A stretch of DNA of 64,000 nt from an uncultured Collinsella sp. (GTDB taxonomy: Bacteria; Actinomycetota; Coriobacteriia; Coriobacteriales; Coriobacteriaceae), in NCBI GenBank assembly GCA_900754075.1, contig CAAEBN010000066.1, positions 1 to 64,000 of the forward strand. The letters run 5' to 3'. Shown one piece after another: positions 52,922 through 61,235 of this stretch (its first letter is position 1; each line of letters opens with the position of its first letter). The notes beneath the pieces are model-generated. The model saw nothing but the letters and a program-made list of their open reading frames with translations, did no database searches and was not told the DNA's origin. A program made the position numbers and the translations under genes.

Positions 52922-53350
52922 ATGAGCTGGACATTCGTGGTGCTAGCGCTGGTGCTCTTTCTCTTTGCGATCTACATTGGCTTTTTGTGCGGCCAGTGGG
53001 CCTGCGAAAAGCGCGTCATCACCAAGCGCGACTACTGGATTGCCAACTTTGCAGGCGCGGCGGCAGTCGTCCTACTGACCTGGGTGTTCTCGCTGTTCCC
53101 GCTGGTGCAGTTTGCGCCGATCGGCTGGCTCGGCGGCTTTATCGCCGGTCTTAAGATGAGCTTTGGCGAGTCCGTCGGTCCGTGGCGCAAGCACGACGAG
53201 GTCTTTAACGTCAACAAGGCTCATCGCGCCGCCGCCGACGCGGGCGACGCCGAGGAACGCCGCCGTGCGCGTCGCAATGGCGCGGCCGACCGACAGCTCA
53301 TCTCGGTCACCGATGACAGCAAGGGTGCTGGTAAGCACGCTAAGAAATAG
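52922..53350 (+). CDS. Small membrane protein of unknown function
   Basis: A 142-residue protein with two membrane segments (about 4-22, FVVLALVLFLFAIYIGFLC, and about 42-62, FAGAAAVVLLTWVFSLFPL) and a charged tail rich in Ala/Arg/Lys (about 90-142). Not recognised. It starts 6 bp after the oxidoreductase stop and 15 bp before the HEAT-like gene, so it is part of a short operon. Confidence 0.6.
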   Translation: MSWTFVVLALVLFLFAIYIGFLCGQWACEKRVITKRDYWIANFAGAAAVVLLTWVFSLFPLVQFAPIGWLGGFIAGLKMSFGESVGPWRKHDEVFNVNKAHRAAADAGDAEERRRARRNGAADRQLISVTDDSKGAGKHAKK

Positions 53351-53365
53351 TAAGAAGAGGTAACT

Positions 53366-54064
53366 ATGGCAGAAAACAAAGACGAACAGCTCACCGACGA
53401 GGAGCTGGCACAGCTTCAGCTGGCAGAGGAGAACGAGAACGCCGTCGACCGTCTGGTCAAGGAGCTCGGCTGCCCCACGCGCCGCATCCGCCAGTTTGCC
53501 GCCCGCGTGCTGCACCTGCTTGCCGAGCGCGATCCGCAGCGCGTCGTGCCCTGCGTGCCCGCGCTGATCGAGGCGCTCGACCGCCCCGAGGCGCAGACCC
53601 GCTGGGAGGCCCTCGATGCCCTGACGGCGCTCGCCACTACCTGCCCCGAGCAGCTGGGCGATGCCTTTGAGGGCGCCGAGACTGCGCTGTTCGACGAGAT
53701 CTCCTCCACGCTGCGCTATGCCGCCTTCCGCCTGCTGTGCGTGTGGGGTGCCACGAGCGTCGAGCGTTCGCGCGAGGCTTGGCCCATCCTGGACGAGGCC
53801 ATCCAGTGCTACCACGGCGACCTCGAGTATCGCGACATGCTCGGTTGCCTGTACGAGTTTTGCCAGGGCGAGATCGACGCCGAGGTTGCCGAGAAGCTCG
53901 CGCTGCGCCTTAAGTTCGATGCCGAGAACGGCAAGGGCAGCTATCTCAAGGCCCGTTCGAGCGAGATTTGCGAAATGCTTGTTAAACGTTTTGGCCTGGA
54001 TCTCTCCAAAAAGAAGAAGCGTGCTAGCGTTAAAAAATCTGACGACGCCGAAGACGAGGAGTAA
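53366..54064 (+). CDS. HEAT-repeat-like protein
   Basis: A 232-residue soluble protein with helical pairs of HEAT type (RRIRQFAARVLHLLAERDPQRVVPCVPALIEAL, then RWEALDALTALATTCPEQ), an acidic N-terminus and a basic/acidic tail (KKKKRASVKKSDDAEDEE). HEAT proteins bind partner proteins; partner unknown. It precedes the isocitrate dehydrogenase gene by 6 bp, so it is likely co-transcribed. Confidence 0.65.
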   Translation: MAENKDEQLTDEELAQLQLAEENENAVDRLVKELGCPTRRIRQFAARVLHLLAERDPQRVVPCVPALIEALDRPEAQTRWEALDALTALATTCPEQLGDAFEGAETALFDEISSTLRYAAFRLLCVWGATSVERSREAWPILDEAIQCYHGDLEYRDMLGCLYEFCQGEIDAEVAEKLALRLKFDAENGKGSYLKARSSEICEMLVKRFGLDLSKKKKRASVKKSDDAEDEE

Positions 54065-54070
54065 CAGATT

Positions 54071-55156
54071 ATGGCGCACGATGTAGTCCTGATTCCCGGT
54101 GACGGTATCGGTCCCGAGATTACGCAGGCCATGCGCCGCGTGGTCGAGGCCACTGGTGTCCAGATCAACTGGAACGTCCAGGAGGCCGGTGCCGGCGTCA
54201 TGGACGAGTTTGGCACGCCGCTGCCCCAGCACGTGCTCGATGCGGTCGCCGAGACCAAGGTTGCCATCAAGGGTCCCATCACCACGCCGGTCGGCACGGG
54301 TTTCCGCAGCGTCAACGTGGCCCTGCGCAAGCATTTTGACCTGTACGCCTGCGTGCGCCCCTGCCTGTCGCAGCCGGGCGACGGCTCGCGCTTCCGCGAC
54401 GTTGACCTGGTCATCGTGCGCGAGAACACCGAGGACCTCTACGCCGGCATCGAGTTCGATGAGGGCACTGCCGAGGTCGAGGAGCTCTCGCAGCTTGTCG
54501 AGCGTTCGGGTCAAAAGACCTTCGCCGCCGATTCCGCGATCTCGATCAAGCCGATCTCTATCGCCAAGAGCCGCCGCATTGTGGAGTATGCCTTTGAGTA
54601 TGCCCGTCGCTGCGGCCGCAAAAAGGTGACGGCTGTGCACAAGGCCAACATCATGAAGGCGACCGACGGCCTGTTCCTGCGCGTTGCGCGCGAGGTGGCC
54701 GCCAACTATCCCGATATCGAGTTCAACGGCAAGATCGTCGACGCCACCTGCATGGGCCTGGTCCAAAACCCCAACGACTTCGATGTCTTGGTGCTGCCCA
54801 ACCTGTACGGTGACATCGTGAGCGACCTGTGCGCCGGCCTGGTAGGTGGCCTGGGTATGGCCCCCGGCTCAAACATCGGTGCCGACTGCGCAATCTTTGA
54901 GGCTACGCATGGCTCCGCGCCCGATATCGCCGGCCAGGATATCGCCAACCCCACGGCCGAGATCCTCTCTGCTGCGATGATGCTCGATCACCTGGGCGAG
55001 AACGATGCTGCCAATCGCATTCGTGCCGCCGTATCTGCCACGCTCGACGAGGGCGAGCAGGTTACCGGCGACGTGCGTCGTGCCCAGACCGGTTCTGTCG
55101 AGGGCGCGGTGGGTACGCAGGCCTTCGCCGATGCCGTTATCGCGCACCTGGCCTAA
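54071..55156 (+). CDS. icd: NAD-type isocitrate/isopropylmalate dehydrogenase family (probable isocitrate dehydrogenase)
   Basis: A 361-residue beta-decarboxylating dehydrogenase. Family blocks are VVLIPGDGIGPEIT, the substrate-binding GTGFRSVNVALRKHFDLYACVRP (Ser/Asn in the loop point to isocitrate), VIVRENTEDLYAGIEF, KANIMKATDGLFL and the NAD-binding GSAPDIAGQDIANPTAEILSA. Isopropylmalate activity cannot be ruled out, but no leu genes lie nearby. GAGGAGTAACAGATT precedes the ATG; it ends a short operon with a terminator at 55216. Confidence 0.85.
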   Translation: MAHDVVLIPGDGIGPEITQAMRRVVEATGVQINWNVQEAGAGVMDEFGTPLPQHVLDAVAETKVAIKGPITTPVGTGFRSVNVALRKHFDLYACVRPCLSQPGDGSRFRDVDLVIVRENTEDLYAGIEFDEGTAEVEELSQLVERSGQKTFAADSAISIKPISIAKSRRIVEYAFEYARRCGRKKVTAVHKANIMKATDGLFLRVAREVAANYPDIEFNGKIVDATCMGLVQNPNDFDVLVLPNLYGDIVSDLCAGLVGGLGMAPGSNIGADCAIFEATHGSAPDIAGQDIANPTAEILSAAMMLDHLGENDAANRIRAAVSATLDEGEQVTGDVRRAQTGSVEGAVGTQAFADAVIAHLA

Positions 55157-55215
55157 GGCATGCACACTGCAAACGCCTAAATAGTACTTAAGTGTTTGCG
55201 TATAACCTAAGAATC

Positions 55216-55249
55216 AATACGCCCGGCGCTCTGCCGGGCGTATTCTATT
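55216..55249 (+). terminator. Terminator of the icd operon
   Basis: AATACGCCCGGC / GCCGGGCGTATT stem with a 5-base loop, followed by CTATT. Confidence 0.8.
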
Positions 55250-55282
55250 GGGGACTATGTTTCCTAACAAGGAGTAACTGAT

Positions 55283-56368
55283 ATGGGTCTGATTCAAAAG
55301 AAGGACGAGAAGGACGAGATTGACGGCATCCAGATCATCGAGCGCGGCGAAGGCCCCGACGGTGATGAGGACGAGAAGATCGACCTGGTCGCTGGCACGT
55401 CTGCCGAACATATTGCCGCCGGCACGACCGCCGAGGAGGAAGACGCTCGCCTGGAGGCAAAGATCGCCGCGGACGCCGCCGACGAGAACCTCATGCCTCA
55501 GGAGCAGGACGAGGACGACGACTCCGACGTGGACGACCACGCTTGCAAGCACAAGAAGACGATGATTGCCGCCTTTGTAGTTGCAGTCGTGATCGCTGCC
55601 GTGGTCGGCTTCTTTATCGGCAATGGCGGCTTTGGCGGGAAGGGCGTCGGCTCGGCGACCCTCACTGAGGACCAGCTCGATTCGACCGTGGCAAGCTACA
55701 GCTACAACGGCAAGAAGAGCGACATCACCGCGCGCGAGGCCATTGAGAGTCAGTACAGCCTCGACACCGTCAAGGATGGCGATGGCAACTACACCGCTCC
55801 CTCTGCCGACGTCATCCTGTCCTACGTGCGCAACAAGATTCTGCTCGATGCTGCCGAGGACGAGGGCATTACCGTTTCTTCCAAGGAAATGAAGCAGTAC
55901 GCTGAGGATTCCATCGGCACCTCCGACTACAAGACCATGGCCACGCAGTACGGCGTGTCCAAGGACCAGGCCAAGCAGATCGTCCGCCAGTCCGCTACGC
56001 TGCAGAAGCTCTACAAGAAGAAGGTGGGCGACAGCTCCGCAAGCATGCCGACTGCTCCGACCGAGCCTTCTGACGGCAACGAGGAGACCGCGAGCAAGGA
56101 CTACGCCGATTACATCATCAACCTTGCCGGCGACGAGTGGGATAGCGAAAAGGGTACCTGGAAGGACGCCGATAGCACCTACGCTAAGGCCTTCGCTGAC
56201 GATGCCTTTACGGCCGATAGCGCTACCTACAAGCAGGCCATGACCGCCTATTACACCGCCTACCAGCAGTACTCTTCGCAGGCTTCGAGCGCCAGCTCCA
56301 AGTGGACCGAGTATGCTAACGGCCTCTATGCCAAGGCCAACATCAGCATCTACGGCCTGTTTGCGTAA
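55283..56368 (+). CDS. Membrane-anchored SurA-N-like protein
   Basis: Unknown function. The 361-residue protein starts with an acidic cytoplasmic region (1-90, rich in Asp/Glu), one membrane segment (94-114), then an extracellular helical part that loosely resembles the N-terminal chaperone domain of SurA/PrsA-type foldases (ILSYVRNKILLDAAEDEGITVSSKEMKQYAEDSIG). No peptidyl-prolyl isomerase (rotamase) domain is visible; the C-terminus (about 250-361) has Ala/Ser/Tyr-rich helices. ACAAGGAGTAACTGAT precedes the ATG. It is monocistronic. Confidence 0.65.
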   Translation: MGLIQKKDEKDEIDGIQIIERGEGPDGDEDEKIDLVAGTSAEHIAAGTTAEEEDARLEAKIAADAADENLMPQEQDEDDDSDVDDHACKHKKTMIAAFVVAVVIAAVVGFFIGNGGFGGKGVGSATLTEDQLDSTVASYSYNGKKSDITAREAIESQYSLDTVKDGDGNYTAPSADVILSYVRNKILLDAAEDEGITVSSKEMKQYAEDSIGTSDYKTMATQYGVSKDQAKQIVRQSATLQKLYKKKVGDSSASMPTAPTEPSDGNEETASKDYADYIINLAGDEWDSEKGTWKDADSTYAKAFADDAFTADSATYKQAMTAYYTAYQQYSSQASSASSKWTEYANGLYAKANISIYGLFA

Positions 56369-56410
56369 GGTTTGCCTGCACTACTGCGCGCTAACCGATC
56401 TACCTGATTG

Positions 56411-56449
56411 AGCCCGCTAGAACGGACAACGTTCTAGCGGGCTTTTTGT
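56411..56449 (+). terminator. Terminator of the SurA-like gene
   Basis: AGCCCGCTAGAAC / GTTCTAGCGGGCT stem followed by TTTTT. Confidence 0.9.
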
Positions 56450-56525
56450 TACCGAAACCACTGGGGTAGGCCTCGAGCCCGCACAATGCTCCATCGGGTT
56501 CCCCTAATTCATCTGGGAAAACAAC

Positions 56526-56539
56526 TGCAAACGATTGCA
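56526..56539. promoter_or_regulatory. LacI-type operator-like palindrome
   Basis: TGCAAACGATTGCA is a perfect 14-bp palindrome with the central CG typical of LacI/CcpA-family sites. No LacI-family gene is in the window. Confidence 0.5.
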
Positions 56540-56868
56540 AGTAACCGGTGAACGGTCGAAAACTACCGTTCACCGATAATCTCAAAACTGGTTCTAACTG
56601 GTATTAAGTCAAAAAGACCAATTCACATATCTTCACAATGACCTGCAATTTTTCTTTACGCTATTTTTAGCCGCCCTGCGTTGTATTGACACGAAAAGAG
56701 TTCCGATTTTTTGCCAAAGCATTTCGAAACGGTTTCAAAACCGCAGGTAGAAGTGTTAACGAGCGGTAAACGGTCGATTTATCACCGTGAGCGGTGCAAA
56801 AACGTTTTACCGTATGAATCAACGAAAGCGACCTCTTCTGTGGTGATATAGTGGCAACAACACGTCAC

Positions 56869-56893
56869 GTGGTTACTACCAGTTTAGAAACCA
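56869..56893. promoter_or_regulatory. Probable GntR operator before the PTS operon
   Basis: GTGGTTACTACCAG followed by an inverted AAACCAC. The core GGTTACTACCAG recurs at 61163-61174 before agaS, so the GntR/UTRA regulator at 60390 is the natural candidate to bind both. Confidence 0.6.
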
Positions 56894-56998
56894 CTGGTCT
56901 TTAAAGAACGCTTTCCAAGAAGCTTTAAGGGCGATTGCCCGCTGGCTTCCGAAAATCATCGGACTCAGATCGTACACACCTTCGGAAGGGAAATTTGA

Positions 56999-57442
56999 AT
57001 GGTTGGCTTTATTCTTACCGGTCATGGACAGTTCGCACCCGGCCTCGCAAGCGCTATCGCTATGGTTGCCGGTGACCAGCCCGCTTTTACTGTCGTTCCT
57101 TTTGAGGGCGACCAGGCTGCTTCCTACGGTGAGGATCTCCGCGCCGCTATTACCGCCATGCGCGAGGAGTGCGATGGCGTGCTCGTCTTTACCGACCTGC
57201 TCGGTGGTACTCCGTTCAATCAGTCGATGATGATTGCCCAGGATGTCGACAACGTCGAGGTTCTGACTGGCACCAACCTTCCCATGGTTATTGAGCTTCT
57301 GTTCCTCCGCGGTAACGCCACGCTCGCCGAGCTTGGCGAGCAGGCCGTGACCGTTGGCCAGACGGGCATCACCGCCCAGACGGTCGCATCCGTTGCCGGC
57401 TCCGAGGAAGAGGATATCTTCGGCGACGAGGACGGCATCTAA
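56999..57442 (+). CDS. PTS IIA, mannose/sorbose family
   Basis: Cytoplasmic phosphocarrier of 147 residues. GFILTGHGQFAPGLASAIAM holds the phospho-His (His9), and VLVFTDLLGGTPFNQSMMIA is the family dimer loop. It starts the operon IIA-YajC-IIB-IIC-IID. Similar IIA proteins serve N-acetylgalactosamine, galactosamine or mannose uptake. GGAAGGGAAATTTGA precedes the ATG; its last base overlaps the next gene (TAATG). Confidence 0.93.
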   Translation: MVGFILTGHGQFAPGLASAIAMVAGDQPAFTVVPFEGDQAASYGEDLRAAITAMREECDGVLVFTDLLGGTPFNQSMMIAQDVDNVEVLTGTNLPMVIELLFLRGNATLAELGEQAVTVGQTGITAQTVASVAGSEEEDIFGDEDGI

Positions 57443-57723
57443 TGGCCGATTTCGGAGCCAACGTCCTGAGCTCCTCGGTCGCCCTTTTAGGCCTGCTTGT
57501 CATCATGGGTTTGATTTACACCATTTGGTCGCAAATCAACATGAAGAAGAAGCAGAAGTACTTCAAGGAGCTGCACACCGAGCTCAAGCCGGGTCAGGAG
57601 GTCCTTTTCGCCGGCGGTATCTACGGAACCGTTAAGGGCATCGAAGGCGAGAAGGTCCAGATTAAAGTCCGATCCGGAGCCGTCGTAGATGTTTCGCGTT
57701 ACGCGATTCAGGAGATCAAGTAA
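57442..57723 (+). CDS. YajC-like membrane protein in the PTS operon
   Basis: A 93-residue protein of the YajC family: one N-terminal membrane helix (about 11-30, VALLGLLVIMGLIYTIW) and a small cytoplasmic beta-rich domain (LKPGQEVLFAGGIYGTVKGIEGEKVQIKV and SGAVVDVSRYAIQEI). In most bacteria YajC associates with SecDF; here it sits inside a mannose-family PTS operon and is translationally coupled to IIA (TAATG). It may help insert or regulate the IIC/IID permease. Confidence 0.85.
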   Translation: MADFGANVLSSSVALLGLLVIMGLIYTIWSQINMKKKQKYFKELHTELKPGQEVLFAGGIYGTVKGIEGEKVQIKVRSGAVVDVSRYAIQEIK

Positions 57724-57759
57724 CTGTCGTCAGCAAATAACGAAAGGAAGCTGATCAAC

Positions 57760-58242
57760 ATGGCAGAACCCAACATTCTTCTTACCCGCATCGATAACCG
57801 ACTGGTTCATGGTCAGGTTGCCACCCAGTGGAACTCCACCCTGGGCTCCAACCTCATCCTCGTCGCCAACGACGATGTGTCGACCAACACCATGCGCCAG
57901 AACCTCATGAAGATGGCCGCTCCCGCCGGCGTCGCTACGCGTTTCTTCTCCCTGCAGAAGACCATCGACGTCATCGGCAAGGCGAGCCCGCGCCAGAAGA
58001 TCTTCATCGTGGCCGAAACACCGGAAGACGTGCTTACGCTCGTCAAGGGCGGTGTGCCTATAAAGAAGGTAAACATCGGCAACATGCACATGTCGGAAGG
58101 AAAGCGCCAAGTCGCCACCTCCGTCGCAGTTAACGACGAGGATGTCGCTGCGTTTAAAGAGCTGCAGGAATTGGGGGTGGAGTTGGAGATCAGGCGCGTT
58201 CCGAGCACGCCTGTTGAGGACACGAGCAAGCTCTTCTCGTAA
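57760..58242 (+). CDS. PTS IIB, mannose/sorbose family
   Basis: A 160-residue phosphocarrier starting with NILLTRIDNRLVHGQVATQW, in which the His of VHGQV takes the phosphate, followed by LILVANDDVSTNTMRQNLMKMAAP. In AgaV/ManX-like proteins this part accepts phosphate from IIA. It starts 36 bp after the YajC gene with AAAGGAAGC upstream. Confidence 0.93.
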   Translation: MAEPNILLTRIDNRLVHGQVATQWNSTLGSNLILVANDDVSTNTMRQNLMKMAAPAGVATRFFSLQKTIDVIGKASPRQKIFIVAETPEDVLTLVKGGVPIKKVNIGNMHMSEGKRQVATSVAVNDEDVAAFKELQELGVELEIRRVPSTPVEDTSKLFS

Positions 58243-58332
58243 TCCTCGTGATCCACGTTGTCAGGAGTGAAACCCTGACATTCTGTACGTGAAATCCAAA
58301 GTGCGTACATACATTTTGAAAGGAGGAGCAAG

Positions 58333-59133
58333 ATGGAATTCTCGATCATTCAGGTCGCCCTGGTCTTCGTTGTTACGTTCATCGCGGCAATCGACCAGTT
58401 TGACTTCCTCGAGTCTCTCTATCAGCCCATCGTCACCGGCGCCGTCATCGGTCTTATCCTTGGCGACCTCAACACCGGTCTTCTCGTGGGTGGTACCTAT
58501 CAGCTCATGACGATCGGCAACATGCCGATCGGAGGCGCTCAGCCGCCTAACGCCGTCATTGGCGGCATCATGGCAGCCATTCTCGCTATCGCCACGGGCC
58601 TCGAGCCCAACGCGGCAGTCGGCCTCGCCATTCCGTTCGCTCTGCTCGGCCAGCTTGGTGTTACCCTGGTCTTCACGCTTATGTCCCCGCTTATGTCCAC
58701 GGCCGATAACATGGCTCATAACGCGGACACCAAGGGCATCGAGCGCCTGAACTACTTCGCCATGGCTCTGCTCGGCCTGATCTTCGCCGTCGTCGTCACC
58801 CTGTTCTTCATCGCTGGCGCCACCATCGGTCAGACCATCGCCGCTGCCATCCCGACTTGGCTGCAGACCGGTCTGTCCGCTGCAGGCGGCATGATGCGCT
58901 TCGTCGGCTTCGCCGTCCTGCTCAAGGTTATGATGAACCGCGATATGTGGGGCTTCTTCCTCATGGGCTTTGGCCTCGCGCTCATCACCGTTGCCAACGA
59001 ATCTCTGGCAACCCCTGCTCTGCTCATCCTCGCTCTCATCGGCTTCGGCATTGCTTTCTGGGACTTCCAGCAGCAGACCGAGCTGAAGGGTGCAGCTGTT
59101 TCTGACGGAGGTGACTTCGAAGATGGCATCTAA
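58333..59133 (+). CDS. PTS IIC, mannose/sorbose family
   Basis: Membrane subunit of 266 residues with about 7 hydrophobic stretches. The signature GDLNTGLLVGGTYQLMTIGNMPIGGAQPPNAVIGGIMA matches the IIC family of mannose-type PTS. It forms the sugar channel with IID, which overlaps its end by 11 bp. AAAGGAGGAGCAAG precedes the ATG. Confidence 0.94.
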   Translation: MEFSIIQVALVFVVTFIAAIDQFDFLESLYQPIVTGAVIGLILGDLNTGLLVGGTYQLMTIGNMPIGGAQPPNAVIGGIMAAILAIATGLEPNAAVGLAIPFALLGQLGVTLVFTLMSPLMSTADNMAHNADTKGIERLNYFAMALLGLIFAVVVTLFFIAGATIGQTIAAAIPTWLQTGLSAAGGMMRFVGFAVLLKVMMNRDMWGFFLMGFGLALITVANESLATPALLILALIGFGIAFWDFQQQTELKGAAVSDGGDFEDGI

Positions 59134-60205
59134 TGAGTATGTGATTCCGGAGCACTACGAGGATCTCACTCCTGCTCCGCAGCTCGACCAGAAGACCCTC
59201 AACAAGATGGCTTGGCGCTCCTGCTTCCTGCAGGCATCGTTCAACTACGAGCGTATGCAGGCCGCTGGCTGGCTCTACTCCATCATCCCCGGTCTGGAGA
59301 AGATCCACACCAACAAGAACGACCTCGCGGCTTCCATGAGCCACAACCTGGAGTTCTTCAACACCCACCCGTTCCTTGTCACCTTTGTTATGGGCATCGT
59401 GCTTTCGCTCGAGCAGAACAAGGTTGACATCCCCACGATCCGCGCCGTCCGCGTCGCCGCAATGGGCCCGCTCGGTGGTATCGGTGACGCCCTGTTCTGG
59501 CTGACGCTCGTGCCTATCACGGCCGGCATCACCTCTAACATGGCCATCAACGGCAACGCCGCTGCGCCGATCATCTTCCTGGTGATCTTCAACGTCGTCC
59601 AGTTCGCTCTGCGCTTCTGGCTCATGAACTGGTCCTACAAGCTTGGCACCAGCGCTATTGACGCTCTGACCGCCAACATGCAGGCCTTCACGCGTGCCGC
59701 TTCCATCATGGGCGTCTTCGTCGTCGGTTGCCTGGTCGTCACCATGGGTGGCACCCAGATCAACCTCCAGATCCCCAACGGCACCACCCGTGGCCTTGCC
59801 CCTACTACCGTGATCGTCTCCGAGAAGGAGGCCGAGAACTTCACCGGTATGGAGGGCATCGATACCGAGACCGCTGAGGCCGGTACCATCGCCATGACCG
59901 ATGAGGACGGCAACGCCCTCACCGCCACCGATGCCGACGGCAACGAGGTCAAGTGCGGCGTCGCCGATCTGGGCAACGGCATGGAGTCCGTGACCTACGC
60001 TACCGTCACCGAGGATCCGGTCAACTTCTCTGTTGCCGACACCCTCAACACCATCGTCCCGAAGCTCGTCCCGCTTATGCTTACGCTGCTGCTTTACTAC
60101 ATGTTCGCTAAGCACAGCTGGACCCCGACCAAGGGCATTCTCCTGCTCTTCGTCCTTGGCATCCTGGGCGCTGGCCCGCTTGGTCTCTGGCCGAGCATTT
60201 GGTAA
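59123..60205 (+). CDS. PTS IID, mannose/sorbose family, with large insert
   Basis: Membrane partner of IIC, 360 residues. The N-terminal signature is MAWRSCFLQASFNYERMQAAGWLYSIIP, followed by THPFLVTFVMGIVLSLEQNK and VAAMGPLGGIGDALFW. Typical IID proteins have about 270-300 residues; the extra length is a ~85-residue hydrophilic insert (about 217-302) with DEDGN, DADGN and other acidic turns in the region before the last membrane helices. It overlaps the IIC gene by 11 bp. Confidence 0.92.
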   Translation: MASNEYVIPEHYEDLTPAPQLDQKTLNKMAWRSCFLQASFNYERMQAAGWLYSIIPGLEKIHTNKNDLAASMSHNLEFFNTHPFLVTFVMGIVLSLEQNKVDIPTIRAVRVAAMGPLGGIGDALFWLTLVPITAGITSNMAINGNAAAPIIFLVIFNVVQFALRFWLMNWSYKLGTSAIDALTANMQAFTRAASIMGVFVVGCLVVTMGGTQINLQIPNGTTRGLAPTTVIVSEKEAENFTGMEGIDTETAEAGTIAMTDEDGNALTATDADGNEVKCGVADLGNGMESVTYATVTEDPVNFSVADTLNTIVPKLVPLMLTLLLYYMFAKHSWTPTKGILLLFVLGILGAGPLGLWPSIW

Positions 60206-60271
60206 GGCTCTAGCTTGAGGGGTGTGTCCCTACGCGGCTCACACCCCGACCCCTTAAGCCATGTGTATGTT

Positions 60272-60311
60272 AAAAGCCGCGTGCTCGAAAGAGCGCGCGG
60301 CTTTTGTTTTC
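60272..60311 (+). terminator. Terminator of the amino-sugar PTS operon
   Basis: AAAAGCCGCGTGCTC / GAGCGCGCGGCTTTT stem with a GAAA tetraloop, followed by GTTTTC. Confidence 0.9.
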
Positions 60312-60389
60312 TTGATGATTCGGGTGTTGCAGGCCGATAATGCTTAACACCCTAGGTAGTAGCCGAGTTTGAGAAAATGGGAGGATAGG

Positions 60390-61121
60390 ATGGCGATCGG
60401 AGCGCGTAAGCAACCGCTGTACGATCAGCTGGTCGATATTCTGACCGAAAAGATTGACCATGAATATCACGCCGGTGACATTATTCCTTCCGAGCGCGAA
60501 CTTTCGGAGCGCTATGGTCTCTCGCGCACTACAGTACGCCTGGCCCTGCAGGAACTGGAGCGTTTAGGACTGGTGGTTCGGCAGCACGGTCGCGGTACCT
60601 TTGTGACCGACCGTTCGGCAAAGGCAACCAATCTTATGCAGTCCTACAGCTTTACCGAGCAGATGCGCGCGATGGGTCGAGAACCCGAGACCACGATTCT
60701 CGATTTTTGTGAGATGGAGGCCGATAAAAATCTGGCCGAGCATATGGGATTGCGTATCGGTGATCGCATTTTTAAGCTCAAGCGCCTTCGTTCTGCCGAC
60801 AACATGCCCATGATGGTCGAACGCAGCTATCTACCAGTTCGTCAATTTCTGTCCCTAAAGCGACCGCTGCTGGAGCGTAAGCCGCTTTACGATGTGATTG
60901 AGCAGGACTTTCAGCAAAAGATACGCGTGGCCGAAGAGGAGTTCTATGCGAGCATAGCCCGTCCCACCGATGCCCACCTTTTGGGAATTGTCGAGGGCTC
61001 GCCTGTGCTCGATTTGGTCAGGACTACGTATAACGAGTCAAACGAGGTTGTGGAGTATACACTCTCGGTTGCTCGTGCCGATCAGTTTAAATACAAGGTT
61101 TATCACCAGCGTAGCAACTAG
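60390..61121 (+). CDS. GntR-family transcriptional regulator (UTRA/NagR-like)
   Basis: A 243-residue regulator: N-terminal winged helix (PLYDQLVDILTEKIDHEYHAGDIIPSERELSERYGLSRTTVRLALQELE, then GRGTFV), then a UTRA domain (TNLMQSYSFTEQMRAMGREP, LKRLRSADNMPMMVERSYLP). Relatives such as NagR/YvoA sense amino-sugar phosphates. It sits between the PTS operon and agaS and probably represses both via GGTTACTACCAG. ATG 60390 has GGGAGGA 5 bp upstream. Confidence 0.9.
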   Translation: MAIGARKQPLYDQLVDILTEKIDHEYHAGDIIPSERELSERYGLSRTTVRLALQELERLGLVVRQHGRGTFVTDRSAKATNLMQSYSFTEQMRAMGREPETTILDFCEMEADKNLAEHMGLRIGDRIFKLKRLRSADNMPMMVERSYLPVRQFLSLKRPLLERKPLYDVIEQDFQQKIRVAEEEFYASIARPTDAHLLGIVEGSPVLDLVRTTYNESNEVVEYTLSVARADQFKYKVYHQRSN

Positions 61122-61160
61122 TGTTCGCATTGTTTCCATATGGTGATTCTTTGCATTTAA

Positions 61161-61196
61161 CTGGTTACTACCAGATAACCAACCGAAGTGTATAAT
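61161..61196 (+). promoter_or_regulatory. agaS promoter with GntR operator
   Basis: CTGGTTACTACCAGATAACC (61161-61180) overlaps where a -35 would lie; a perfect -10 TATAAT follows at 61191-61196. The operator placement suggests repression. The -35 itself is poor. Confidence 0.65.
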
Positions 61197-61235
61197 TGCA
61201 CGTCAGAGGTTTACTTCTAGAGAGAGGTATTAGAA

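Larger units (their letters stand above)
56450..56998 (+). promoter_or_regulatory. Long regulatory region before the amino-sugar PTS operon
   Basis: An AT-richer, non-coding region of ~550 bp. It contains several operator-like palindromes: TGCAAACGATTGCA at 56526-56539 (LacI-type), a perfect 10-bp-arm inverted repeat GGTGAACGGT/ACCGTTCACC at 56547-56574, a cre-like TCGAAACGGTTTCA at 56724-56737, a wider GGTAAACG/CGTTTTACC pair at about 56765-56811, and GTGGTTACTACCAG plus AAACCAC at 56869-56893. A -10 like TATAGT (56847-56852) lies just before the last one. No open reading frame is supported. Confidence 0.75.
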
